From: Nitrososphaerales archaeon TH5895
Lineage (GTDB): Archaea > Thermoproteota > Nitrososphaeria > Nitrososphaerales > Nitrososphaeraceae
DNA: 8,311 nt
NCBI GenBank assembly: GCA_014523695.1
Contig: JAATVS010000229.1
Coordinates: 1-8,311, forward strand
Direction: 5' to 3'
The notes under the pieces are model-generated. The model was not told the DNA's origin. It saw only the letters and a program-made list of their open reading frames with translations, and made no database searches. Below are positions 1 to 5,568 of this stretch, piece after piece. The number at the start of each line of letters is the position of its first letter. Position 1 is the stretch's first letter. The position numbers and the translations under genes were made by a program.

Positions 1-462
1 AAGATGGCTTTTCAATTAGCCGGACAAATAGCCGATGGGGCGATATCATGGGTATGTCCTGTTCCATATCTGCTTGATACTGGAATTCCAGCTTTGCGCT
101 CGTCAGCGTTAGCAGCTAGACGATCAACCCCCATATTAGTTGCGCACGTACCTGTAGCACTAAGTGAAGATCGAGATTCTGTTCTTTCCGCAGGACATAG
201 ATTTCTTGATTTCTACGCCAAGCGTCCATTCTATGCCAACATGTTCTCTAGTGCAGGCTTTCAGATAAATTCCGATCAGAGTGTATCTGATGTACTAGTT
301 GATTCTTTAGTAATTTCTGGAAATGAAGCCACGATTTCTGCACGGCTGCGCGAACTTCTTGAAGCAGGTCTAGATGAGCTCTTGGTAACTTTAGCACCCG
401 TTTCGGAAGTAGGCGAAGATAAGCAGCAGGCGAGACTAATGGATTTAATCGGTCGACTATAA
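1..462 (+). CDS. LLM-class (luciferase-like) F420/FMN-dependent oxidoreductase, C-terminal part, 5' end outside the window
   Basis: The reading frame is open from the first base and ends at TAA 460-462, so this is the last ~153 codons of a longer gene; the Met at base 4 is probably internal. The N-terminal part of the visible protein, LAGQIADGAISWVCP, matches the segment of the bacterial luciferase-like monooxygenase fold that usually follows 'G.k.l.lAg..aDG'. The C-terminal SGNEATISARLRELLEAGLDELLVTLAP matches the usual 'G.pe.v..rl..l..aGvd.l.v...p' ending. Family members are typically 300-350 residues, so about half is present. They are soluble flavin/F420-dependent oxidoreductases; the substrate cannot be told from this fragment. 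Base composition is richer in G+C than the genes to its right, and the gene is convergent with everything else, which suggests it is host sequence flanking an integrated element. Family assignment is confident; exact function is not. Confidence 0.85.
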   Translation, partial: KMAFQLAGQIADGAISWVCPVPYLLDTGIPALRSSALAARRSTPILVAHVPVALSEDRDSVLSAGHRFLDFYAKRPFYANMFSSAGFQINSDQSVSDVLVDSLVISGNEATISARLRELLEAGLDELLVTLAPVSEVGEDKQQARLMDLIGRL

Positions 463-501
463 AATTACAAACTTCATTAGTATAACATGGAACTACAGTC
501 G

Positions 502-542
502 AGCTTCGTTAAGCTAATGTACTCTTGTAAAGCTTGCAGCTT
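502..542. terminator. Two adjacent short hairpins between convergent genes
   Basis: AGCTT (502-506) pairs with AAGCT (511-515) around a 4-nt loop, and AAGCT (530-534) pairs with AGCTT (538-542) around a 3-nt loop. The same 5-bp stem therefore occurs twice within 41 bp. The site lies in the ~95-bp gap between the oxidoreductase stop (462) and the stop of the convergent minus-strand gene (558), where a bidirectional terminator would be expected. Archaeal termination depends mainly on T-runs, which are weak here (TTCTTGTT after the second hairpin), so the role is inferred. Confidence 0.3.
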
Positions 543-557
543 CTTGTTAAAATGCGT

Positions 558-776
558 CTAGTTATGCATCATTACACTGATCTCGTCTTCCAGATCTTGA
601 ATCTTGTTAATCTGTTTTCGTAACCGGTTTGCTCGCCTGGCTTCAGATATCTCTATAGCTCTCGTTTTTTCGCTATACTTGAGATCCATGAGACGACCCA
701 AGATGCTGTCAAGTGTGTCGATTTCATTTATTAAGATGTCTGATTCTCGTAAATTAGCGCAGTCGTTTAACTTCAA
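558..776 (-). CDS. Short copy of the C-terminal coiled-coil module of the 1993-2511 gene (N-terminally truncated paralogue or remnant)
   Basis: This 72-codon frame aligns with residues 97-172 of the protein at 1993-2511: CANLRESDILINEIDTL matches CDNLRESDILINEIDTL, and ILGRLMDLKY matches ILGRLSDLKY. By eye, about 49 of 71 aligned residues are identical. The copy has a 4-residue in-frame deletion at the NQDFQQAIRLRK stretch, which becomes RRANRLRK. No ATG precedes the homologous region: the only upstream candidate is TTG at 776, and the frame is closed by TGA at 807-809, only 30 nt further upstream, so the first ~96 residues of the parent are missing. It starts 14 bp after the stop of the 791-1267 gene, with no visible ribosome-binding site or TATA box, so any expression would be by read-through. 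The protein is charged, helical and probably coiled-coil, with no transmembrane segment. Most DNA differences from the parent are synonymous, which argues against a recent dead fragment. Function is unknown; it may be a remnant. Confidence 0.5.
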   Translation of the reverse strand: MKLNDCANLRESDILINEIDTLDSILGRLMDLKYSEKTRAIEISEARRANRLRKQINKIQDLEDEISVMMHN

Positions 777-790
777 TCTTACAGGAGATA

Positions 791-1267
791 CTAGCTGGAA
801 GTGTCGTCATTCGAGTTACCGTTTGACGTGTCTCCAGAAGAGTCGTCGTTATCAGATGCTGAGTCATCGTCTGACTGATCTCCAGAGGTGTCATCTCCGC
901 TGGTAGTAGAACTGTCATCTGGGCTGGTTGCAGAAGATTCATCTTCAGTAACGTCAGGCCTGACTTGAAACGGATCTACTCCACCTGATTTATCAACAAG
1001 ACCAAGCGTGTCCCCCTCCATTTTGAAAACAGCGGGGGCAAAAGCCAAACATGCTGCGACGAACAACATATCTATGGGATATACGCTCACAGCTTTCATG
1101 CAGCGATCCATAGTCACGGCGGGCAAATCATCTGAACTAGTAAGCGTGCCACTTTCATTTTTCTGACCAAGACCGACCTGTGGGTGAAGAGCGGCACCTG
1201 ATAATAATGATCCTGCGACCATAATGAAAAAGAATACTGATGTTAGTGAAAAACTTGTATTAATCAA
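791..1267 (-). CDS. Membrane-anchored or exported protein with Ser/Asp-rich C-terminal tail, unknown function
   Basis: The protein has 158 residues if translation starts at TTG 1267; an in-frame stop lies two codons upstream and the first internal ATG is codon 16. A hydrophobic segment at residues 7-27 (SLTSVFFFIMVAGSLLSGAAL) can act as a signal peptide or anchor. A second hydrophobic stretch at about 63-82 (YPIDMLFVAACLAFAPAVF) suggests a second membrane pass. Residues 108-158 are almost wholly Asp, Ser, Thr, Gly and Asn (for example DDSSTTSGDDTSGDQSDDDS), a disordered, strongly acidic tail. A TATA-like TTATTT (1293-1298) sits about 28 bp upstream of the TTG. The next gene upstream (1371-1799) is also an exported acidic Ser/Asp-rich protein. 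Such tails occur in archaeal surface proteins and could be glycosylated, bind cations or act as linkers, but no domain identifies this one. Confidence 0.6.
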   Translation of the reverse strand: MINTSFSLTSVFFFIMVAGSLLSGAALHPQVGLGQKNESGTLTSSDDLPAVTMDRCMKAVSVYPIDMLFVAACLAFAPAVFKMEGDTLGLVDKSGGVDPFQVRPDVTEDESSATSPDDSSTTSGDDTSGDQSDDDSASDNDDSSGDTSNGNSNDDTSS

Positions 1268-1370
1268 TTGTTAGATACACTCCAGATCGCTCAAATAATT
1301 TCGGACTGCATTAATCCAATGAGATGATCGTGCCAACATATTATCAGTTCATTTGGAGTTAATCCACTAC

Positions 1371-1799
1371 TTAACTTTTAGTGATCGTCGTGTAAACTAA
1401 AGCGATCAAAAAAAAATGGGACACTCCGGAGCTATAGGTGCTATCAGTAGCAGATAATGCTCCACTGACTCTATTTCTTATTTCTTCCAGTAACGGGTTT
1501 GTCTGCTCTGAGTCACCTTCTTCTTCGCTTGATGTTATGTCTTCTGAATCACTGTCATCATCGCTTGTTGTCGTATCTACTGAGTCAGCGTTGTCATCAG
1601 ATTCGGATGAGTCTGTAGATTCATTGTCATTTTCATTATCTTCACTTGAAGTTGATTCATTATCATTGCTACCGGCTAATTCTGAAGCTGGTGTGATAGA
1701 AGTCGTATTCTGTGCAAAAACAAAATTCTGGCTTAAGTCTATTGTGCTTATCATGATTGTAGTTAATGCTAGAATTGCCGACAATGTTCCAAATTTCAC
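1371..1799 (-). CDS. Secreted acidic Ser/Asp/Glu-rich protein with signal peptide, unknown function
   Basis: The frame is open from TTG 1817, but GTG 1799 (142 residues) is the better start. A TATA-like TAAAAAAG (1821-1828) is centred ~25 bp upstream of it, and the resulting N-terminus MKFGTLSAILALTTIMIST is a good signal peptide. Cleavage is likely after VFA in NFVFAQNTT, a pattern common in thaumarchaeal secreted proteins. Residues 40-100 of the mature region are dominated by Ser, Asp, Glu, Asn and Thr with very few hydrophobic residues. They are followed by a short amphipathic segment, NPLLEEIRNRVSGALSAT, and a hydrophobic end, VSHFFLIALVYTTITKS. The codons for HFFL form a run of nine T (1408-1416), so indels there would remove or replace the hydrophobic end. 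The gene shares its orientation and overall style with the 791-1267 gene. The family was not recognised; a surface or extracellular role is inferred from the signal peptide. Confidence 0.65.
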   Translation of the reverse strand: MKFGTLSAILALTTIMISTIDLSQNFVFAQNTTSITPASELAGSNDNESTSSEDNENDNESTDSSESDDNADSVDTTTSDDDSDSEDITSSEEEGDSEQTNPLLEEIRNRVSGALSATDSTYSSGVSHFFLIALVYTTITKS

Positions 1800-1820
1800 A
1801 TGTTGGGTGCTAATCAATTT

Positions 1821-1828
1821 CTTTTTTA
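1821..1828 (-). promoter_or_regulatory. TATA-like box for the secreted acidic protein
   Basis: On the minus strand TAAAAAAG is centred about 25 bp upstream of GTG 1799, the spacing of a leaderless archaeal transcript. No comparable box lies at this spacing from the alternative TTG at 1817. It is the main reason for preferring the GTG start. Confidence 0.4.
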
Positions 1829-1897
1829 CAGCCGCTGAATGCCAACAAGTCTTATCTTGGTTAATCCAGATTTATGTTAGATTTATTCGATAAGTAA

Positions 1898-1961
1898 CCA
1901 GGTGGAGAATGCAGCCGCCATTTGTGGCTGCAACTGAGACAACCACCCGGCTAGTGCAGCC
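1898..1961. other. Nested GC-rich stem-loop region, possible structured RNA or protein-binding site
   Basis: In the 193-bp gap between the stop of the coiled-coil gene (1993) and the GTG of the next gene (1799), CCAGGTGG (1898-1905) pairs with CCACCCGG (1943-1950) with one mismatch. It encloses GCAGCC (1911-1916) paired with GGCTGC (1926-1931). A competing hairpin GGCT/AGCC (1949-1952 with 1958-1961) overlaps the outer stem. The stretch is conspicuously GC-rich against AT-rich surroundings. It is not a tRNA, because no cloverleaf arms or T-loop motif are visible. It could be an untranslated leader, a terminator or a non-coding RNA; its strand is undetermined. Confidence 0.35.
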
Positions 1962-1992
1962 AGTCACTATTGTTGATATCTGTCTCGACATA

Positions 1993-2511
1993 CTAGTTCT
2001 GTATTTGTGCGCTAATCTCGGACTCTAAATCTTGGAGCTTGATTAGTCGTTTTCGAAGCCTGATTGCTTGTTGGAAATCCTGATTGGCTTCTGCGATTTC
2101 TATGGCTTGTGCTTTATCACCATATTTCAGATCCGAAAGACGACCCAAAATGCTCTCAAGCGTATCAATTTCATTTATCAAAATGTCAGATTCGCGAAGA
2201 TTATCACAGTTTTTCAATTTTAGATTTAGCTCTTCTACTCTTGTTTGGAGAATGCTTTCAAATTCTATACAATCCGCTAATTCTAACCGCATCTTGGTTG
2301 TTCCAACCTGTATGTGTTTGTGCGCGTCGTCTCGATTTAAAATTGAATCGATGAGTGTTGCGGTCCAACTGACAAATTCAATTTCATCTTTACGATCAGC
2401 TATGTATAGCGGGTTCCGTTTCACATTAGTGGCAATTTCCACCTCTTCTTTGAGGGATCCAGTTCTTTCTTCGATTATTTTTCTGAGTTCGATGAGTTTG
2501 TGTTTTGACAT
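1993..2511 (-). CDS. Coiled-coil protein with UVR-like C-terminal motif, unknown function
   Basis: The protein has 172 residues from ATG 2509-2511 to TAG 1993-1995, with no signal peptide or membrane segment. It is highly charged and predicted helical. The N-terminal part (1-95) contains KLIELRKIIEERTGSLKEEV and was not recognised. Residues 85-172 look like coiled coil. Residues 131-163, around ANQDFQQAIRLRKRLIKLQDLE, resemble the UVR motif (A..DFe.A..LR..I..L) that UvrB and UvrC use to contact each other and that other bacterial proteins use as a small helical-hairpin adaptor. This is motif resemblance only; nothing else here suggests nucleotide excision repair. The C-terminal module recurs at 558-776. 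A TATA-like TTATTAT (2535-2541) lies ~27 bp upstream of the ATG, consistent with an independent leaderless transcript. An interaction or adaptor role is a guess. Confidence 0.7.
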   Translation of the reverse strand: MSKHKLIELRKIIEERTGSLKEEVEIATNVKRNPLYIADRKDEIEFVSWTATLIDSILNRDDAHKHIQVGTTKMRLELADCIEFESILQTRVEELNLKLKNCDNLRESDILINEIDTLESILGRLSDLKYGDKAQAIEIAEANQDFQQAIRLRKRLIKLQDLESEISAQIQN

Positions 2512-2534
2512 AGACTATCATTTTGTCAATTACG

Positions 2535-2541
2535 ATAATAA
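2535..2541 (-). promoter_or_regulatory. TATA-like box for the coiled-coil gene
   Basis: The minus-strand TTATTAT is centred 27 bp from the A of the ATG at 2511, the spacing expected for a leaderless or near-leaderless archaeal transcript. The match to the TATA consensus is moderate. Confidence 0.4.
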
Positions 2542-2591
2542 TCAGTGAGATACGACTGGCACTGGGAGAGTGTATAGTAATGATGTTGCCG

Positions 2592-2622
2592 GCCAGTTCC
2601 GTTGGCTTGCAGGGATATCCCT
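2592..2622. repeat. Short hairpin followed by a perfect 12-bp palindrome
   Basis: GCCA (2592-2595) and TGGC (2603-2606) can form a small hairpin. Immediately to the right is AGGGATATCCCT (2611-2622), a perfect 12-bp palindrome. Both lie in the gap between the stop of the membrane protein gene (2658) and the promoter of the coiled-coil gene. A palindrome with no loop suits a dimeric DNA-binding protein better than a terminator. No T-run follows on the minus strand. Confidence 0.35.
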
Positions 2623-2657
2623 ATTACCTAAACGAGTGTTAGCCATCATGACATAGA

Positions 2658-3353
2658 CTAACCTGTGAGTTCAGTTTCTAAAATTTGTTTTATTGTTGTT
2701 TTATACGGCTTTGGTGGTGCGCTTCCACCCTGATCAACCTGTAGGACTATGATAACTTCATTACTAGGATTCATCTCTTCATATGCTATCTCTGATCCAT
2801 AATCCAAATGACCCGGTATCTCAGTCGATGTATAAAACAAAAATCGCTTCTCAGTTTCCGACTGATCATTGGGGATGAAACTAGAGAGTGCGAACAACTG
2901 TAATTCCTCTTTCACACCAATCGGAATAGTTCGCATATTACCATTTTGCCAATAAAGTGGAATATGTGAAACGCTGGCTTGTGGAATATCCAAAAATGCT
3001 TCACAACCATTCACTTTCTGTCCCCGAAGTTTCATCTCTTTAATTTCCAATAGAAATATAACACGTTTCATAATACCACCGCGCTCTTTCCATGATCTTA
3101 CATACGAAGTTAATTTACCATATTCTAGCGACGGCATATTCATACCTCTACGATGATCAGAAAATAGTTTCCACATGCTACCAATTGAACTTGAAATCGT
3201 GATTAAAGTTGCAATAATCGCCAAATAATTTGTCGGATCTAGAACCACCTGGGATGTAGCAAATCCAGCGGCGAACCCAGTAGCAAAAATGATAATGATT
3301 ATCACATACAGCTTTCTGTCGAGTAGGAACCGACCTACTCTTTTGACATTCAC
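2658..3353 (-). CDS. Two-TM membrane protein with C-terminal beta-rich domain, unknown function
   Basis: The frame is open from TTG 3398 (246 residues), but GTG 3353 (231 residues, starting MNVKRVGRFLLDRKL) is preferred. A clear TATA box, TTATAATA (3375-3382), sits ~25 bp upstream of it and would otherwise lie inside the gene. In numbering from the TTG, membrane segments are at about 30-49 (LYVIIIIIFATGFAAGFA) and 57-78 (NYLAIIATLITISSSIGSMWKLF), followed by a basic stretch DHRRG. The remainder, about 100-225, looks like a beta-sandwich: KLRGQKVNGCEAFLDI, then IPLYWQNGN, then IPIGVKEELQLFAL. This resembles the 'G..a..c.a.l.i.....W......I..g....L.l' pattern seen in many uncharacterised membrane-tethered proteins of prokaryotes. 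It stands alone between a candidate origin region and the cargo genes, with its own promoter. Function is not recognisable. Confidence 0.65.
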   Translation of the reverse strand: MNVKRVGRFLLDRKLYVIIIIIFATGFAAGFATSQVVLDPTNYLAIIATLITISSSIGSMWKLFSDHRRGMNMPSLEYGKLTSYVRSWKERGGIMKRVIFLLEIKEMKLRGQKVNGCEAFLDIPQASVSHIPLYWQNGNMRTIPIGVKEELQLFALSSFIPNDQSETEKRFLFYTSTEIPGHLDYGSEIAYEEMNPSNEVIIVLQVDQGGSAPPKPYKTTIKQILETELTG

Positions 3354-3374
3354 ATGGCAGAGAATAACAAGTGG

Positions 3375-3382
3375 TATTATAA
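3375..3382 (-). promoter_or_regulatory. TATA box for the two-TM membrane protein
   Basis: TTATAATA on the minus strand is preceded by an A-run (AAAAA, BRE-like purines) and centred ~25 bp upstream of GTG 3353. No TATA-like sequence lies at this distance from the alternative TTG start at 3398. It supports a shorter protein and leaderless transcription. Confidence 0.5.
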
Positions 3383-3724
3383 TTTTTATGAGAATCAACC
3401 AAAATAAATTTTAGGTTGCGGCATATGTCACAGATGAAAACTGTATAACCACGAATCCGCGCGTAATGTATTGCAAATAGTCTTCTACATGGAATTTTAT
3501 TTCGCCAAAACTGGTAGCGGGACATGTTTTGGAAGTGGTTGTCACTTCTCCTAACTCCTAACACTCTGTTGGCATTTGGCAACACTACATTGTCTAATCA
3601 TTGTTTTTCCCGCTCTCCGCATTTTGCACTACCATTGACGGCATGACAACAATGACACCAATTTTTGGAAACTATTCTATATGATACTAGTCAGTTATTC
3701 TATTCCCTCCGTTTTTTAGAGAAA

Positions 3725-3781
3725 TACTGTCTTACTGTCATACTGTCACATCTAGTATAACAAAAGAAAAAGCAGACAGTA
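3725..3781. repeat. Iteron-like array: three TACTGTC direct repeats plus one inverted copy
   Basis: TACTGTC occurs at 3725-3731, 3733-3739 and 3741-3747, at an exact 8-bp period. Its reverse complement GACAGTA lies at 3775-3781, directly abutting the helicase gene end (stop 3783-3785). The 27 bp between the direct and inverted copies are A-rich on the plus strand. Short tandem repeats next to a replication gene are typical of plasmid and viral origins where an initiator binds. A role as transcriptional operator or part of the helicase terminator is also possible. Confidence 0.55.
3762..3771 (-). terminator. T-rich archaeal-type terminator after the helicase operon
   Basis: On the coding (minus) strand TTTTTCTTTT begins about 11 nt past the TAA of the helicase gene (3783-3785). 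Archaeal RNA polymerase stops at such non-template-strand T-tracts. Upstream GACAGTA (3775-3781) and the downstream inverted TACTGTC copies could form a stem around it. Confidence 0.45.
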
Positions 3782-3782
3782 G

Positions 3783-5567
3783 TTAAGAAGTGTATTCATC
3801 CATGGATTCTTTCTTAATTGACATTTTCTTGATGTAAATCCAACGTTTTTGATGGTGTCGTATATCTGGGTCAACCAGAATGCCCGCAGCTTTCAAATCT
3901 TCTTTAACTTCTCTTATCTTGCGTGACATCCATTCAGGCGTTTGGGGAAATAGTCGATTATGACCGATATCTATGTTTCTCTCTTTTGCGCGCTGCTTTA
4001 TGTCAGAAAATAGTTGATTCGGCTCTATCTGGAATTCGATTTGGTCATAATAGTAATTAAAAATATGATCCACTAAAAGACCTGCAAATGAATTGTTCTG
4101 AATTACACTTATATTTTGTTGTTCTACATTTTGGTGCCAGGCTTTAAGAAATGCTTCGGGTTTGTTTCCAACCGCCCTCGAGATGACCTCCCCCAAGATA
4201 ACAAAATCAGCAAGTCTATGATTTGGTTTAATCTGTGCTTTGAGGTCGTCGTACATATTCAGTGTTTTTACCAGAATATCAAAAATATATGCTAGTATTT
4301 CGGGAATGGATTTTTGAATTCTATTTATGAATTCATTCTCTGCAATTAACTTGCTTTCAGAGGCTGCATCAGATCCATTCGGAATAGTCTCCATGTCTGC
4401 AATAAATGCTCGACTTATGGCATCCGAGTTAGTGACCGGAATATTGATTCCTGTGATGCCGATTGCTCTTTTTGCAGCAAATGTTCGCATCTCATCGGTG
4501 GTATATAATTCTCTAAAACTTCCTGAATAACCTGTTACCCACATGCAAAGTTCGTCCATCAAATCTCGGTCTAAATGGCTTTCATTGTCAAAGCATGGAA
4601 AGTAAGAATTATAGATGCTGAGTCGCCTATCTTTTTCATCTCTAGGAAATCTTTCAACTAAAGACTCGTGTGGACTTCTTGGATTTACTATCTGTCGCAT
4701 CGATTTTAGAAACAAAGTCTTTCCACTGCCTGGAGGACCAGTTGGTAAGAACATTGGATGAGCAATATCAGGAATGAATAGTGCGATTAAATAGACTTCA
4801 GCTATTGTCCGCTGATAATCATACTTCATATAGGATTTGTCAATGAGCTCGCGCACCCGTCTTCGATTTTGATTCTCCGGTTCTGGTTCTTCAAATTGCA
4901 ATTTCGGCTGGTCTTGTTTTTGGCTTGTATCAGCTTTTGAAAATATCATTGGACATTCCATTATTTCCCACCCATCTTTAGTGATCTTTACACACTGTCT
5001 TTCTCCATTATTTAGATCGTAATAAATCGTGTCATCGATCTTTGCAATTCTATTGTGAAGAGTTCTTGTTTCTTTCGAAAATGATTCTATAAGTCTTTTG
5101 GAGTTATTGATCGTATTTCTGGTTATAACTTTATTCTTTGTTTCAGACTCATAGTACAGTCTGCTGAGATATCTATCGAATTCATCAGATGCTGTCTTCA
5201 ACATTTCAATCTTTCCGTCTTTTTCGACTACAACATAAAAAGCCCCCGTCTGGTCTTTGAACTGTTGTTTAATGTGCGACATCGCTAAATTCACTAGATG
5301 CTCAGCTTCTGTTACTTTGCACTTGCTTCTTTCGTCACCATAATCTTTGTAGATTTCAGTTAGCTGTACGTTAACATCTCTAAGTTGTATTTCTGTCAAT
5401 TGGTACCCGGCGTACAATTCATTGCATTTGGATATTATAGCGACGGATGTTTTGTCTATGTCAGTTGGATGAAATGTAACACTCAAATCCGGATCTTCAA
5501 TCTCAATTAAATGACCAATTCGCTTAAGCCTGGTAGTCGCGGTTTCTGAATAACTTCTACTAGTCAT
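3783..5567 (-). CDS. Primase/helicase-type P-loop ATPase of mobile elements (replicative helicase)
   Basis: The protein has 594 residues from ATG 5565-5567, one base after the stop of the preceding gene. Residues 85-210 match the domain that precedes the helicase core in many phage and ICE ATPases: DQTGAFYVVVEKDG, then FDRYLSRLYYESETKN, then IYYDLNNGE and KITKDGWEI. The ATPase core has Walker A GPPGSGKT (277-284), an acidic Walker B-like YFPCFDNES (322-330), FRELYTTDE (351-359), a sensor-like ITGIN with Asn375, and a likely arginine finger in AISRAF (Arg386). The C-terminus (540-580: EWMSRKIREVKEDLKAAGILVD, ending RWIYIKK) looks like a winged helix. No prim-pol catalytic domain is evident in the first 85 residues, so it probably acts as the helicase only. 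It is the last gene of a four-gene operon and should unwind the element's DNA at its origin. The family is clear; the helicase role is inferred from relatives. Confidence 0.8.
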   Translation of the reverse strand: MTSRSYSETATTRLKRIGHLIEIEDPDLSVTFHPTDIDKTSVAIISKCNELYAGYQLTEIQLRDVNVQLTEIYKDYGDERSKCKVTEAEHLVNLAMSHIKQQFKDQTGAFYVVVEKDGKIEMLKTASDEFDRYLSRLYYESETKNKVITRNTINNSKRLIESFSKETRTLHNRIAKIDDTIYYDLNNGERQCVKITKDGWEIMECPMIFSKADTSQKQDQPKLQFEEPEPENQNRRRVRELIDKSYMKYDYQRTIAEVYLIALFIPDIAHPMFLPTGPPGSGKTLFLKSMRQIVNPRSPHESLVERFPRDEKDRRLSIYNSYFPCFDNESHLDRDLMDELCMWVTGYSGSFRELYTTDEMRTFAAKRAIGITGINIPVTNSDAISRAFIADMETIPNGSDAASESKLIAENEFINRIQKSIPEILAYIFDILVKTLNMYDDLKAQIKPNHRLADFVILGEVISRAVGNKPEAFLKAWHQNVEQQNISVIQNNSFAGLLVDHIFNYYYDQIEFQIEPNQLFSDIKQRAKERNIDIGHNRLFPQTPEWMSRKIREVKEDLKAAGILVDPDIRHHQKRWIYIKKMSIKKESMDEYTS

Positions 5568-5568
5568 T

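Larger units (their letters stand above)
3354..3782. other. Gene-poor region of about 430 bp between helicase and membrane protein; candidate replication origin
   Basis: No convincing gene was found. The open frame on the minus strand at 3178-3585 has unusual composition and mostly overlaps the membrane protein gene, so it is treated as spurious. From left to right the region holds the membrane-protein promoter (3375-3382), a hairpin TGTTG/CAACA (3567-3571 with 3580-3584), an 8-bp inverted repeat TCATTGTT/AACAATGA (3598-3605 with 3648-3655), an AT-rich stretch, and the TACTGTC repeats next to the helicase stop. Several short repeats beside a replicative helicase gene fit an origin of replication, but this is inference. 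Confidence 0.4.

Noticed and set aside
604..942. Plus-strand frame 604-906 and minus-strand frame 754-942
   Set aside because: Both are shadows of the short coiled-coil copy and the Ser/Asp tail. Their sequences have no recognisable pattern and no promoter.
1438..1893. Plus-strand open frame of 151 codons rich in Ser and Leu
   Set aside because: It is the antisense of the Ser/Asp-rich tract of the secreted protein gene; repetitive GAT/TCA codons keep the opposite strand open.
1898..1961. Possible tRNA or tRNA remnant as an attachment site
   Set aside because: The nested stems do not give acceptor, anticodon and T arms, and no GTTCRANNC T-loop motif was found here or near either end of the window.
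1993..2100. UVR-like motif as evidence for a UvrB or UvrC repair protein
   Set aside because: Only the short helical motif is similar. None of the helicase, GIY-YIG or RNase H-like domains of those proteins is present.
2064..2548. Two plus-strand open frames (2064-2354 and 2084-2548)
   Set aside because: Both lie antisense to the coiled-coil gene, whose C-terminal module is conserved at protein level in a second copy, so the minus strand is the coding one.
3178..3585. Open frame of 135 codons on the minus strand, rich in Cys, Arg and aromatic residues
   Set aside because: Most of it overlaps the membrane protein gene in another frame. Its composition is that of an out-of-frame translation, no TATA box precedes it, and its single CxxC (CDIC) has no partner for a zinc site.
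4327..4530. Plus-strand open frame of 67 codons inside the helicase gene
   Set aside because: It is antisense to the conserved ATPase core, with no independent signals.
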